Assembly (NCBI GenBank): GCA_002368355.1
Contig: AP018281.1
Location: 1,178,001-1,242,000 of the forward strand
DNA: 64,000 bases
Source of the DNA: Chondrocystis sp. NIES-4102
GTDB lineage: Bacteria; Cyanobacteriota; Cyanobacteriia; Cyanobacteriales; Xenococcaceae
Reading direction: 5' to 3'
The notes below the pieces were generated by a model, which was given only the letters and a program-made list of their open reading frames with translations, did no database searches and was not told the origin of the DNA. The number at the start of each line of letters is the position of its first letter. Position 1 is the stretch's first letter. Shown piece after piece: positions 9,434 to 18,598 of the stretch. Position numbers and translations under genes: made by a program.

Positions 9434-10303
9434 ATGCAAGACCATCTTGCAACCTGTAAATTTATTGCAATGGCAACCAAAACTATGACTGGAAAAGTAC
9501 TAGATAATGGTTCTGCTGGAATTTTGATTCTCATTCTGCCTTTTGCGTTCGGTTTTGTAGTTTTATATAAGCTCTGGCCTTTCTTACTTTTATTAGCAGT
9601 CTTAATTGTCGCTTTTAAAATTTGGCAAAATTATCAATGGCAAAAATGGTGTGGAGAAATCAATCCTTATTTTAATCAATTGATTAAAGAAAATCGTGGT
9701 TATTTAACTCCAGTAGATCTATCTGTAAAAGCTAATATCACTGCGCAAGCAGCTAAGGATTTTTTAAGCCGAAAAAGCGAAGAATATGGCACTCGCCCAA
9801 AAAATTTGAAAGATAAAGGAGTAGTGTACTATTTTCCTACTGCTAGTGCTTTGGGTAGTATTTTAGATGACAGCGAACCTGAAGCAATTAACTCTTATCA
9901 ATTAGCTAGTAAGGAAACTAATAAATTATCTATTCGCGGTATTGCTCAATTAGCTAAACAAGAACAAAATCAGGATAATCAAGAAAGTAATTCGCCAGAA
10001 GCATCTGATACTGCCCAATGGACTCAAGATATATCTGACGAGCCACCTGCAAGTTTAGAAACTGAGTCTGAAGATACTGATGTGGTAGAAGATGAAGCAC
10101 AAGTAACTACTGGCAGCATTGATGCAGGTCAATCATTGATTCAAGCAGAATTAGCTAAACGTTTAGACTTAAACTCTAGTACCGTTGGCAGACGCAAATC
10201 AGACCCTGATTTTGAAGAGTGGAGTCAGAGTAAAGATCCTGAAGGCATCGCCTGGAGATATGAATCTGAAAGCAAACTTTTTGTAGCTGTAGATTCCAAT
10301 TAG
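9434..10303 (+). CDS. Membrane-anchored hypothetical protein with acidic linker
   Basis: 289 residues. One hydrophobic hairpin or two close membrane segments lie at about residues 28-64, followed by a helical basic domain (SVKANITAQAAKDFLSRKSEEYG), an acidic low-complexity linker (about 155-225), and a C-terminal helix-turn-helix-like stretch ending in AWRYESESKLFVAVDSN. Both soluble parts resemble small winged-helix modules (inference). A second start at 9470 (MATKTMTG) is plausible. It is cyanobacteria-like, with no assigned role. Confidence 0.55.
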   Translation: MQDHLATCKFIAMATKTMTGKVLDNGSAGILILILPFAFGFVVLYKLWPFLLLLAVLIVAFKIWQNYQWQKWCGEINPYFNQLIKENRGYLTPVDLSVKANITAQAAKDFLSRKSEEYGTRPKNLKDKGVVYYFPTASALGSILDDSEPEAINSYQLASKETNKLSIRGIAQLAKQEQNQDNQESNSPEASDTAQWTQDISDEPPASLETESEDTDVVEDEAQVTTGSIDAGQSLIQAELAKRLDLNSSTVGRRKSDPDFEEWSQSKDPEGIAWRYESESKLFVAVDSN

Positions 10304-10493
10304 CATTCAATTCTGGTTAATTCTAGGTATTAAACGTCAAGTAATACTATTAGTATTAATCGCCTCTTAACGTCTGATTTCAATCAATTGAGGCTAAAGG
10401 GAGGGATTGTAGCCAGATTATCAGCTATTTTCCCTACTTGAATCTCCATCGGTCTAGAATTGTTAGTTATATATATATTTATTATTAGCTTAG

Positions 10494-11342
10494 TTGTTTG
10501 TGTTGGACTCTAAAAATATTGACCTCCGAATACTGTCATCCGCACCTCAAGGGCAGGGAAAAGATGACCTTTGGCAATGGAAAATCTGGCAGGATTGTTC
10601 TTACTTGACTTGCAATCTTTTGGCTAAATGGCAGCATGGGTTTTTTACCCAACAATTTTATCCTCGCCTTCCAGAAGAATTGAGAACAATTTGGCAACCC
10701 CCAACCATTGCTTATCGAGTTAAACAAGTGCATGGCAATATAGTAAAAACTCCTTTAGAAATAAATCTGGTTATTGAACAGGATATTAAAGATTTGGCTG
10801 ATGGGGACGGAGTTATTAGTGAACAACCACAACAATCAGTTTGGGTAGCCAGTGCAGATTGTACACCCGTTTTAATTGGAGATGTGCAAACAGGACAAGT
10901 ATGTGCAATTCATGCAGGTTGGCGAGGAACTGCCCTAAAAATCGTTCCAGGTGCGATCGCTCGTTTTGAAGAATTTGGCAGTCAAAAATCTAATTTACGT
11001 ATTGCTATTGGCCCTGCGATCGCGGGTGAGGTTTATCAAGTAGATGATTATGTGGCGGTCGAAGTTGGCAAAACTATTATCGCTGATTTTCAAACTGAGG
11101 AAGAAATATTAAATACACTGAAGAATTTACCAAATCCACCAATTTTAGAGGATGTCTTACCAGGTAAAGTTCGTCTCGATGTGCCACGGGTAAACCAGAT
11201 TCAACTAGAACAATTAGGGATTAACCCCGAACATATAGCGATCGCTCCTTATTGTACTTATCAGCAAGAGGATCTTTTTTTCTCTTACCGACGCACAGGG
11301 GAAAAGAAAGTCCAATGGTCAGGTATTGTTAGTAGTACATAA
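10494..11342 (+). CDS. pgeF: Peptidoglycan editing factor PgeF / YfiH (laccase-domain protein)
   Basis: 282-residue YfiH/LACC1-family protein. Family members act as purine-nucleoside phosphorylases or deaminases, and E. coli PgeF removes misincorporated muropeptides. The metal-site motifs are clear: VKQVHG (His), ASADCTPVLIG (Cys) and CAIHAGWRGTALKIVPG (His). The start is non-ATG: TTG at 10494, or GTG two codons downstream. It stands alone. An 11-bp stem-loop with one mismatch (11399-11434) follows. Confidence 0.9.
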   Translation: MFVLDSKNIDLRILSSAPQGQGKDDLWQWKIWQDCSYLTCNLLAKWQHGFFTQQFYPRLPEELRTIWQPPTIAYRVKQVHGNIVKTPLEINLVIEQDIKDLADGDGVISEQPQQSVWVASADCTPVLIGDVQTGQVCAIHAGWRGTALKIVPGAIARFEEFGSQKSNLRIAIGPAIAGEVYQVDDYVAVEVGKTIIADFQTEEEILNTLKNLPNPPILEDVLPGKVRLDVPRVNQIQLEQLGINPEHIAIAPYCTYQQEDLFFSYRRTGEKKVQWSGIVSST

Positions 11343-11653
11343 TTATTTTATGATAACTGTTTACTCCTAGGGTTTTGTTCTAATAGGTAAAATTTAAAAG
11401 AATAGTAAGTTTTAGTTATTGTACTTACCATTCTTCAACTAATAAATTCGCCAAGCAAAAATATTTTCAAGTCAAATTAATGTGAGTTATGTTTTAGCAC
11501 AAACCCTGATAGTCAAAGTATTTTAAAAAAGGTATTATATTTAAAATTTCAGGATCGAGCTTGATCAAACAAGATCTAAAGACCTATATTGTTTGGTTGA
11601 TAACTTAGAACTATTTCAACCAATAACTGTTATAAACCATAACTCACAAGAAC
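11343..11653. other. Intergenic region with two stem-loops
   Basis: No gene seen. AGAATAGTAAG (11399-11409) pairs with CTTACCATTCT (11424-11434) with one mismatch. TTGGTTGA (11593-11600) pairs with TCAACCAA (11616-11623). Neither has a long T run. They may end the convergent pgeF and frr transcripts. Confidence 0.45.
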
Positions 11654-12202
11654 TTAAACTGTCATAATATCTTTTTCTTTAACTGCTAATAATTCGTCAA
11701 TTTGGTGATTAAAATCATCAGTGATTTTTTGAATTTGATCTTGTAAATCTCGTGATTCATCTTCAGAAATATCACTATTCTTTTCCTCTTTGCGAATTTC
11801 ATCGATCGCATCTCGTCGAATATTACGAATGCCAACTCGACCTTCCTCAGCTAGTTTACCTGCCATTTTAACTAATTCTTTCCGACGTTCCTTAGTCAGA
11901 GGAGGAATATTGAGTCTAATCAATTGTCCATCGTTATTAGGAGTTAAACCAATATCAGAAAGAGAAATAGCTTTTTCAATTTGACCCATACTACTTTTAT
12001 CGTAGGGTTGGATCATAATCGTAGTTGCATCGGGAGTAGTTAAATTGGCTAAAGACTTTAAAGGAGTCTCCGCACCATAATAATCGACCATCACACGATC
12101 CAGTAAAGATGTACTAGCCCTACCTGTGCGAATAGTGTTAAAAGACCGTTGAGTCGCCTCAATAGTCTTGTGCATACGTTCTTTTATTTCAGATAACTTC
12201 AC
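11654..12202 (-). CDS. frr: Ribosome recycling factor
   Basis: Splits the post-termination ribosome with EF-G. The 182 residues have the standard length and signatures: [30 protein letters not shown], and the C-terminal helical [20 protein letters not shown]. Its start overlaps the end of pyrH by 14 bases, the usual pyrH-frr coupling. Confidence 0.97.
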   Translation of the reverse strand: MKLSEIKERMHKTIEATQRSFNTIRTGRASTSLLDRVMVDYYGAETPLKSLANLTTPDATTIMIQPYDKSSMGQIEKAISLSDIGLTPNNDGQLIRLNIPPLTKERRKELVKMAGKLAEEGRVGIRNIRRDAIDEIRKEEKNSDISEDESRDLQDQIQKITDDFNHQIDELLAVKEKDIMTV

Positions 12203-12911
12203 AGTTTCCTCCTACAATAGTGCCAACCGCTTCTCCTTGGGTAGCACGCATAATATTACCGCTAACAGAAAGATTAAAGACTAAGATAGGAATATTATTT
12301 TCTTTACACAGAGCGATCGCAGTACTATCCATCACCCGCAATTCGTTAGTTAGAACATGATTATAAGTCAAGCTTTGATAGAGACGGGCATCAGGATTAG
12401 TTTGGGGGTCGCAATCATAAATACCATCAACTTTAGTAGCTTTAAAAATAATTTCCGCATCAATTTCAGCAGCCCGTAAAGCAGCAGTAGTATCAGTAGT
12501 AAAAAAAGGATTACCTGAACCTGCACCAAAAATAACTACTCTACCTCTTTCTAGATGACGAATAGCACGGCGACGAATATAAGGTTCAGCTACTTCTTGC
12601 ATCGAAATGGCAGTTTGTAAGCGGTTATCAATGCCAATTCTTTCTAAAGCATCTTGTAAAGTCATAGCATTCATGACTGTAGCAATCATGCCGATATAGT
12701 CTGCTGTAGCACGATCCATACCAGCAGCCGAGGCTTTTACCCCGCGAAAGATATTACCACCACCAACTACAATGGCGACTTGTACACCTTTTTTAACTAC
12801 GTCTGCTACTTCTTGAGCGATTTCGGCGACCACTGTAGGATCGATACCGTAACCTAAGTTGCCCATTAAGGCTTCGCCACTCAATTTTAATAAAATCCTC
12901 TGGTAACTCAT
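12189..12911 (-). CDS. pyrH: Uridylate kinase
   Basis: Phosphorylates UMP to UDP, the committed step toward UTP, CTP and UDP-sugars. The 240 residues contain [39 protein letters not shown] and DGIYDCDP, all family hallmarks. It overlaps frr. The first codon lies only about 35 bases downstream of the 3' end of a group II intron, so the natural 5' leader of this essential operon is interrupted. Expression then needs either splicing or a promoter inside or after the intron. Confidence 0.97.
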   Translation of the reverse strand: MSYQRILLKLSGEALMGNLGYGIDPTVVAEIAQEVADVVKKGVQVAIVVGGGNIFRGVKASAAGMDRATADYIGMIATVMNAMTLQDALERIGIDNRLQTAISMQEVAEPYIRRRAIRHLERGRVVIFGAGSGNPFFTTDTTAALRAAEIDAEIIFKATKVDGIYDCDPQTNPDARLYQSLTYNHVLTNELRVMDSTAIALCKENNIPILVFNLSVSGNIMRATQGEAVGTIVGGNCEVI

Positions 12912-12945
12912 TCCTAGAAAAGTAAACCTCGATCTTTCTTGTTAT

Positions 12946-13020
12946 GTTAAACTGAGCCACCTTGTCACCAAGATGACTCGTCTTCAGAACGCATCATGCG
13001 ACTTTCACCGCAATGCGCTC
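12946..13020 (-). ncRNA. Group II intron domains V and VI
   Basis: Catalytic domain V (34 bases, 13020-12987) with the GNRA-like tetraloop TGAA and paired ends GAGCGCAT / ATGCGTTC. Domain VI (about 12986-12946) is a 10-bp hairpin with the branch-point A bulged near the 3' end. Confidence 0.85.
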
Positions 13021-13052
13021 CTCTCTAATTAGGCACTTTTTATGTGCACCAT

Positions 13053-14867
13053 TCAGACTGTTGTGGGTATATCTTCATCCCAAATCCAATTTGAATTATC
13101 AAATTGTTTCCGAAATTTTGTGTATATTTTTTCCCACTCTTTGCGTATTTCGTAACTTTTGATGGCTACTAAATCCGTTTTAGTCTTAACATCATGACAG
13201 TGTTTGTGTAATAACTGGAGATTTTCATAGTTGTTTTTACCACCTGCTTTTATTGCAATGATGTGATCTTTTTCTATTTTGTCTCCAGGTTTGAATATTA
13301 ACTTACAGTGGTTACATTTGCCTCTTTGTTTCTTTAACAACTTAGCCTTGGAGTCTGGCATTCCAATGTATTTACCCATTCTCGTACTCCAGTAAGTTAG
13401 ATTACCATCATAAGGACTACTTTCTCCTTTGACTTTAATATGTCGGATTATTTTTGTGTCTTGGTGTTTTGGTAATGTGATATAAGCATCATCAACTTTA
13501 CACAAAAAATTCCAATTGTTTAAGCCTATGGAATGCCAGTATTTTTTGTTTACCCAGGATTTGCTTTTGTTGGGATGTCTTCGATATCCCCATCTGAGGA
13601 GTTTTCTAATTAGTAGGTTGTATACCTTACTGAAGGTAACTTTACTGCATACTGCTTTGTAATAATTACACCATCCAGTTATCACTGGTTTTAGATTTTT
13701 AATCAGTGAAATTTGTGGTGCTGCTTTGTGGGCATTTATTACTTCGGCAAGTTTGTGGTAATGTTCTTTGACTTTTTCCTTGGATGGTTTGATTATCGTT
13801 TTGAACCCAAGCTTTTTGCCATGTGTATTTTTACCTGATTGATGTTTTCCAACTTTGTATTGTCGAATGTTGAACCCCAAGAAATCGAACCCTGGCTCAT
13901 TGCCTTCATACTCGTTTAATGAGTTTCTGATTGTGGTTTTTTCTTGGTTTAATTCTAATCCGATGTTTCCGAGCCATTCTTCTATAATCCCTTTGCAATT
14001 TTCAATCACTTTAAGGTCATGATGGATTATACAAAAGTCATCTGCATATCGGATTAGTGAAAGAGATTTTTTGTTATTTTTCTCATTTCCTTTCCAAGAT
14101 GCAGCGAATTCTTTAATCCTCATTTCCATTCCGTGTAGGGCTATGTTAGCTAGTAGTGGGCTAATGACCCCACCCTGTGGGCTTCCTTCTTTTGGAAATA
14201 ATATTTTTCCTCTGTCTAGAATACCAGCTTTTAGCCATGCCCTTATTTGTTTCCTTGCTTTGGGGAAGGTATTTATCTTTTGTAGAAGTTTGGTATGGTT
14301 GATGCGGTCAAAACACTTGCTAATATCAGCATCCAATACATATTTAGATTGATATCTAATGGCATTGAATATTGACTCAATAGCATCTTGGCAGTTCCTT
14401 CCTGGTCTAAACCCGTAAGAATTTGGTTCAAAACGGGCTTCCCATTCAGGTTCAAGTGCTGTCTTGACCAGAGCTTGTGAAGCTCTATCATGTATTGTGG
14501 GTATGCCAAGAGGACGTTCTTTGCCATTTGCTTTAGGAATGTAAACCCGACGAACGGGCATACACTTTTCACTTAGGCTTAGTTCTTTTGCGAGCTTGAG
14601 ACGTTGTGTGGGGTTTAAGGATTTAATACCGTCTACCCCTGATGTCTTTTTGCCCTGGTTGTCTTGGCTTACCTTTCTTACTGCCAACAACTTAGCGTTG
14701 TATGAGTTCAAAAGAGTTTTTTGCAACCGTCGTAATTTTCTTACATTGTCACTTTTGCTGGCTTGATAAATGCGCTTTTGTAACTTAAAAACTGATAATT
14801 CGACTTTACGCCAATTTATCTCGTTCCATGCCACAGTATTCGTTTTAATTGAATCTGTATTAGCCAT
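13053..14867 (-). CDS. ltrA: Group II intron reverse transcriptase/maturase with HNH endonuclease
   Basis: 604-residue intron-encoded protein (LtrA family). It promotes splicing and retrohoming of its own intron. Order: an N-terminal RT0 region, RT fingers-palm with RPLGIPT, GFRPGRNCQDAI, and the catalytic YADD in LIRYADDFCIIHHD. Then comes the maturase X domain (KPVITGWCNYYKAVCSKV), and a C-terminal HNH nuclease with CNHCKLIF, EKDHIIAIKAGGKNNYENLQL and HKHCHD zinc and catalytic residues. I chose the start at 14867 (MANTDSIKTNTVAWNEINWR), which fits relatives; an in-frame ATG 45 bases upstream is unlikely. All active-site residues are present, so the element looks mobile-competent. Confidence 0.93.
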   Translation of the reverse strand: MANTDSIKTNTVAWNEINWRKVELSVFKLQKRIYQASKSDNVRKLRRLQKTLLNSYNAKLLAVRKVSQDNQGKKTSGVDGIKSLNPTQRLKLAKELSLSEKCMPVRRVYIPKANGKERPLGIPTIHDRASQALVKTALEPEWEARFEPNSYGFRPGRNCQDAIESIFNAIRYQSKYVLDADISKCFDRINHTKLLQKINTFPKARKQIRAWLKAGILDRGKILFPKEGSPQGGVISPLLANIALHGMEMRIKEFAASWKGNEKNNKKSLSLIRYADDFCIIHHDLKVIENCKGIIEEWLGNIGLELNQEKTTIRNSLNEYEGNEPGFDFLGFNIRQYKVGKHQSGKNTHGKKLGFKTIIKPSKEKVKEHYHKLAEVINAHKAAPQISLIKNLKPVITGWCNYYKAVCSKVTFSKVYNLLIRKLLRWGYRRHPNKSKSWVNKKYWHSIGLNNWNFLCKVDDAYITLPKHQDTKIIRHIKVKGESSPYDGNLTYWSTRMGKYIGMPDSKAKLLKKQRGKCNHCKLIFKPGDKIEKDHIIAIKAGGKNNYENLQLLHKHCHDVKTKTDLVAIKSYEIRKEWEKIYTKFRKQFDNSNWIWDEDIPTTV

Positions 14868-15690
14868 ATATATTACTACTTGTTCTTTTATCTTCCTAAT
14901 TAAAGTCGGCACGTGGGCATATCCCTGGCATTACACCATCTGTCGCCAGCATTACTCGTTGTTTCGAGTTAGGGCTTTTGCTTTTTGCCGAATCCTGCTC
15001 TTCCTATAACCTCTGTTTCCAGAGATGATGCGCCTTGGCTGGCTACTCAAATTATTTGAGAGTTATAGAAAGGTTTCTTCGTTCCAAGTGTTCGTTGGTT
15101 TGATTCTTTAGGACGTGACTTTCCACCGAGAGTTAAGGATGTTGAATATGAGAAGGAAAAATCTCATATCCTTGGTTTCTCTTTTGCCTTTTGGCTACAG
15201 CCTGTCAGTCCGTTTGGCTGTGTTATGGTTACGGTGGTTTTAGTCTATTCCATTACTCCGAGAACTTAAGGATGTTGTAATGTATTCCATTCAAAATACA
15301 TTCCTGTTCTATTGTCATTTTGACTACAGCCTATCAGTCTGTTTGGCTGTTTCACTCTTACGGAGCTTAAGGAAACTTCGCTTTCGCTATCCATAGATTT
15401 TCTATCTTGCTTGCAGTAGCACCGAATTAGACTATCAGTGAGAACCGCTTTTATCCCCGCTTCAGGCGTTGATGACCAGTCGCGAACCTGGGGGATATGC
15501 TTTTACCGCCAACATCTGCGGAGTGAGACTTGAGTTTGTAAGCTAACTAGGCTTAATCCTTGTTATAGGAGTTCTCGCACTCACACGATACACTTAGTTA
15601 TCATCAATATGGCTTTACCTAAAAGTATTTAGCCTGTTGATGTCAGTAGTCCCCATACTAAATAGTATGTTTATACTGAACGAATCGCAC
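14868..15690 (-). ncRNA. Group II intron domains I-III (5' ribozyme part)
   Basis: Non-coding 5' part of the intron. It contains two related stretches on the plus strand, near 15198-15221 and 15323-15350, each including ACAGCC, CAGTC and GTTTGGCTGT. They may be a duplicated domain I substructure. A candidate EBS2 lies at 15221-15228. The exact fold was not computed. Confidence 0.7.
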
Positions 15691-16028
15691 TTACCTCCCC
15701 ATAACATAGCAGCTTTCTGCACTTTGTCATTAAATTAATCAAGGTTATGGAATTGATGATTAAGGGGCGGACTATAGTTAAATCTATGTGCAAGAATTAT
15801 TATGGGCTGGCTTTGTATAGGGTTCAAGGTTCAAGGCAATGTTCTTTTGTCTTGATATTCGTAACCTTTTAAATAATTAAGGATCGATCGCTCTTTGCTG
15901 AGGATAAAAGAATTTCAAAGCACCCTAAATACCCCTTAACCAGTTTCTGCCCATAGATCTAATTTTAGTATGATTTTCTAATATTGACATGGGTCTTAGG
16001 TAGCTAACCTAAAAAGGCGATACCTAGA
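15691..16028. other. Upstream exon region of pyrH leader
   Basis: No gene seen. On the minus strand this should hold the original pyrH promoter. The 5' exon ends in GGGGAGGTAA just before the intron. A small hairpin GCAG-AAAG-CTGC lies at about 15710-15721. Confidence 0.5.
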
Positions 16029-16577
16029 TTATGATTGAGGTCGCCATTGTAGCTCATCACCTATAGGCTCTCTATAATCTTTGCTAATTGCGTCTCCAGC
16101 CAACAAAGCACTAATATTATCCCGTAGATAATGCTGCTTCACCTGGTCTGAAGATTCAGCACCGTCATCAATTGTGCCTTGATAACGAATCACCGCCTCA
16201 CTATCTAAAAGATAAACAGTGGGTATGACTTTAACTTTAAAAGCTTTCGCCACATCTTGGGTAGGATCGCGCAAATAAGGGAAATTAAGATTTTTTGACG
16301 CAGCATAATTGCGCATCGCTTCTAGACTCTGTGAGATAGGCTCGGAATAATAATTAGAGTTGATTCCCATCAGGGTAAAACCTTGGTTGCTAAAATCAGC
16401 TTGAATTTGATTTAAACGTTCAATGTACTGGTCAACATTAGGACTATCATTACCCATGAAAACTACAGCGATCGCTTTAAACTTTTTACGGCAACTACCC
16501 AAGTGATAAACTTCTTTATCTATTCCTGGGATTTCAAAGTCTGGAGCATAATTACCTATCGTATTCATAAATACCAT
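16029..16577 (-). CDS. Thioredoxin-fold PRX_like1-type protein lacking the active-site cysteines
   Basis: 182-residue AhpC/TSA-like protein of the PRX_like1 group. The order is IGNYAPDFEIPGIDKEVYHL, then VVFMGNDSPNVDQYIERLNQI, GINSNYYSE, FPYLRDPTQDVAKAFKVKVIPTVYLLD and YQGTIDDGAES. Family members normally read N-H-C-P-(Y/F)-V where this one reads NDSPNV, so the peroxidatic Cys is Ser45. The second usual Cys (A-x-C-T-P) is also absent. The only Cys is residue 29, outside the active site. It probably keeps the fold but not the usual thiol chemistry. Start at 16577; a second ATG lies three codons in. Confidence 0.82.
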   Translation of the reverse strand: MVFMNTIGNYAPDFEIPGIDKEVYHLGSCRKKFKAIAVVFMGNDSPNVDQYIERLNQIQADFSNQGFTLMGINSNYYSEPISQSLEAMRNYAASKNLNFPYLRDPTQDVAKAFKVKVIPTVYLLDSEAVIRYQGTIDDGAESSDQVKQHYLRDNISALLAGDAISKDYREPIGDELQWRPQS

Positions 16578-16708
16578 ATTCCTTTATATATAAGTATTGA
16601 CTATTTGAAAACATCCAATTTTACCAATTTTATTTGGCAGATGAATGTGAGCTTAGTCCTGACAAAGGAGAACAATTAGCTTAGACTAAGTAATCACAGG
16701 CTCTGATT

Positions 16709-17599
16709 TTATAAAGTTGAATAGCGGTGATTATAACCAATAAGCTTATAAATTAATTTAGCTGCTGTAAATTCTGAAACTACAGAATCTTTTGTCGGGG
16801 CTAATTCCATCACATCGCAACCTATTACTTGAAACTGTTTAAATACCAATTCCAAAAAATCAATTAATTCATACCAATTTAATCCGCCTGGTTCGGGTGT
16901 ACCAACTCCAGACATTAAACCAGGTTCGATGCCGTCGAGATCGATAGTAATAAATACTTTATTTGTTTTGATAAGTGCGATCGCTGTGTCTATCCAATCT
17001 GAATTACGATAAATATCTTTTGCCCAAATTACAGGAATATTTTGCTCTTTGATCAACTCTGCTTCTTCTAAACAAATGGCGCGAATACCAACGGGTAAAG
17101 TAGGTAAACCCATATCTAAAACGCGACGCATCACACAAGCATGATTATAAATTGATCCTTCGTAGGTGTGGCGCATATCTCCATGAGCATCAATTTGGAT
17201 AACTGTAAAAGGCTCACTAAAGGTTTGTTGATAAGCTTTAACTACACCTGCGGTAATACTATGTTCACCACCCAAAGCAATCACAAATTTACCGTCGGCT
17301 ATCAACTCCGATACCCTTTGAGTAGTAATGTCAATCATCGCTTCTGGGTCGAGATCTGGGTTAATTCGAGTATCAGCGATCGCATCAACTGTAAAAATTG
17401 TTGTTGTTTGGCATACTTCCTCTTCTAATTCAATATCATAAGCTTCTAGTTGTTCTGAGGCTTCGATAATTGCAGCAGGGCCGTTTTGGCAACCTTTACG
17501 ATAAGTTGTAGTGGTTTCATAAGGAATAGGCAGAATTACAACTTTTGCGTCTTGATAAGTGGTTTGAGCTTCTGAGCCGATAAATTGTTGAGTGGTCAT
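16709..17599 (-). CDS. speB: Agmatinase / ureohydrolase
   Basis: Mn-dependent ureohydrolase, most likely converting agmatine to putrescine and urea. The 296 residues carry GGEHSITAGVV (metal His), IDAHGDMRHTYEG (metal Asp-His-Asp) and TIDLDGIEPG followed by GTPEPGGLNW (metal Asp pair and loop). The Asp usually found in the D-P position of the last motif is Glu here (IEPG). Related cyanobacterial ureohydrolases include the Ni-dependent guanidine hydrolase, which is longer, so agmatinase is preferred but the substrate is not proved. It is transcribed away from the alpha/beta hydrolase at 17684. Confidence 0.87.
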   Translation of the reverse strand: MTTQQFIGSEAQTTYQDAKVVILPIPYETTTTYRKGCQNGPAAIIEASEQLEAYDIELEEEVCQTTTIFTVDAIADTRINPDLDPEAMIDITTQRVSELIADGKFVIALGGEHSITAGVVKAYQQTFSEPFTVIQIDAHGDMRHTYEGSIYNHACVMRRVLDMGLPTLPVGIRAICLEEAELIKEQNIPVIWAKDIYRNSDWIDTAIALIKTNKVFITIDLDGIEPGLMSGVGTPEPGGLNWYELIDFLELVFKQFQVIGCDVMELAPTKDSVVSEFTAAKLIYKLIGYNHRYSTL

Positions 17600-17683
17600 G
17601 TTTTAAAGGGTAAAAAATTAGAGATAGATTATTGGGATTTTTTTATAAATAATAAAGTATGAACATAAATTAAGTGGACAATT

Positions 17684-18574
17684 ATGACAACAGCGATCGC
17701 AATTGCTCAAACTCCTAAAAGTTGGAATTGGCGCGGACACAATATAACCTACCAGCAAGTTGGCGAAACGGGGACACCAGTAGTATTAGTACATGGTTTT
17801 GGGGCATCTTGGGGACATTGGCGTAAAAATCTACCTGTAATAGGATCCGCTTATCGTTGCTATGCGATCGATTTAATTGGTTTTGGAGGTTCAGATAAAC
17901 CCCAACCAGGAACAGAAATTGAATATACTTTTGAAACCTGGGGACAACAATTAGCGGATTTTTGCCGTGAGGTAGTAGGTGGTGCTGCTTTTTTAGTTGG
18001 CAATTCTATTGGGTGTATTGTAGTCATGCAAACTGCGGTAGACTACCCAGAATTAGCTTTAGGAGTGGCAGCAATTAACTGTTCAATTAGGTTACTACAC
18101 GATCGCAAACGGGTAACTCTCCCCTGGTATCGTAATTATGGCTCAATGGTAATGCAGCAGGTTTTGGGTAATAAGCAAATTGGCAGTTTCTTTTTTAATC
18201 AGATAGCTAAACCAAAGGTGGTGCGTAATATTCTTTTACAAGCTTATCGTCGTCCTGAAGCTGTTACCGATGAATTAATTGATATTTTGATGCAGCCAGC
18301 TAAAGATCAGGGTGCAGCAGCAGTTTTTTTGGCTTTTACACGCTATTCTCAAGGGCCCCTACCAGAAGATCTACTTCCCCGTTTAACTTGTCCCACAGTT
18401 TTATTATGGGGTACAGATGATCCTTGGGAACCCGTAGCTATGGGCAGAAAATTAGCTGAAATTGCCACCGTAGATCAATTTATTCCCCTCGATGGTTTAG
18501 GTCATTGTCCCCAAGATGAAGCCCCAGAAGTAGTTAACCCAATTTTATTAAACTGGATTGCCCAACATCAATAG
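17684..18574 (+). CDS. Alpha/beta-fold hydrolase
   Basis: 296-residue hydrolase with an oxyanion motif VLVHGFGASWGHW, nucleophile elbow GNSIGC (Ser), acid in LLWGTDDPWEP and His in LGHCPQDEAPE. The complete triad predicts an esterase, haloperoxidase-like or lipid hydrolase. The substrate is unknown; similar cyanobacterial and plant proteins are linked to chlorophyll or membrane lipid metabolism, but that is inference. It ends 25 bases before the convergent methyltransferase gene. Confidence 0.85.
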   Translation: MTTAIAIAQTPKSWNWRGHNITYQQVGETGTPVVLVHGFGASWGHWRKNLPVIGSAYRCYAIDLIGFGGSDKPQPGTEIEYTFETWGQQLADFCREVVGGAAFLVGNSIGCIVVMQTAVDYPELALGVAAINCSIRLLHDRKRVTLPWYRNYGSMVMQQVLGNKQIGSFFFNQIAKPKVVRNILLQAYRRPEAVTDELIDILMQPAKDQGAAAVFLAFTRYSQGPLPEDLLPRLTCPTVLLWGTDDPWEPVAMGRKLAEIATVDQFIPLDGLGHCPQDEAPEVVNPILLNWIAQHQ

Positions 18575-18598
18575 TTTAAAATTTCCACTTAATTGTCA

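Larger units (their letters stand above)
12946..15690 (-). mobile_element. Group II intron, full length, with encoded maturase
   Basis: About 2745 bases on the minus strand. The 5' end starts GTGCGATTCGTTCAG at 15690, matching the GUGYG consensus and cyanobacterial CL2-type introns. Domain V is at 13020-12987, running from GAGCGCATTGCGG through a TGAA loop to GATGCGTTC. Domain VI follows, with GAGTCATCTT pairing with AAGGTGGCTC and a bulged A seven bases before the AC end at 12946. Domain IV holds the RT gene. The exon stretch TGTTATGG upstream of the 5' site recurs at 15221-15228 on the plus strand, a candidate IBS2/EBS2 pairing. I could not place EBS1. Confidence 0.85.

Noticed and set aside
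14273-14572. 99-codon minus-strand frame within the intron maturase
   Set aside because: Shadow frame of the RT palm region; the real frame carries YADD and the HNH motif.
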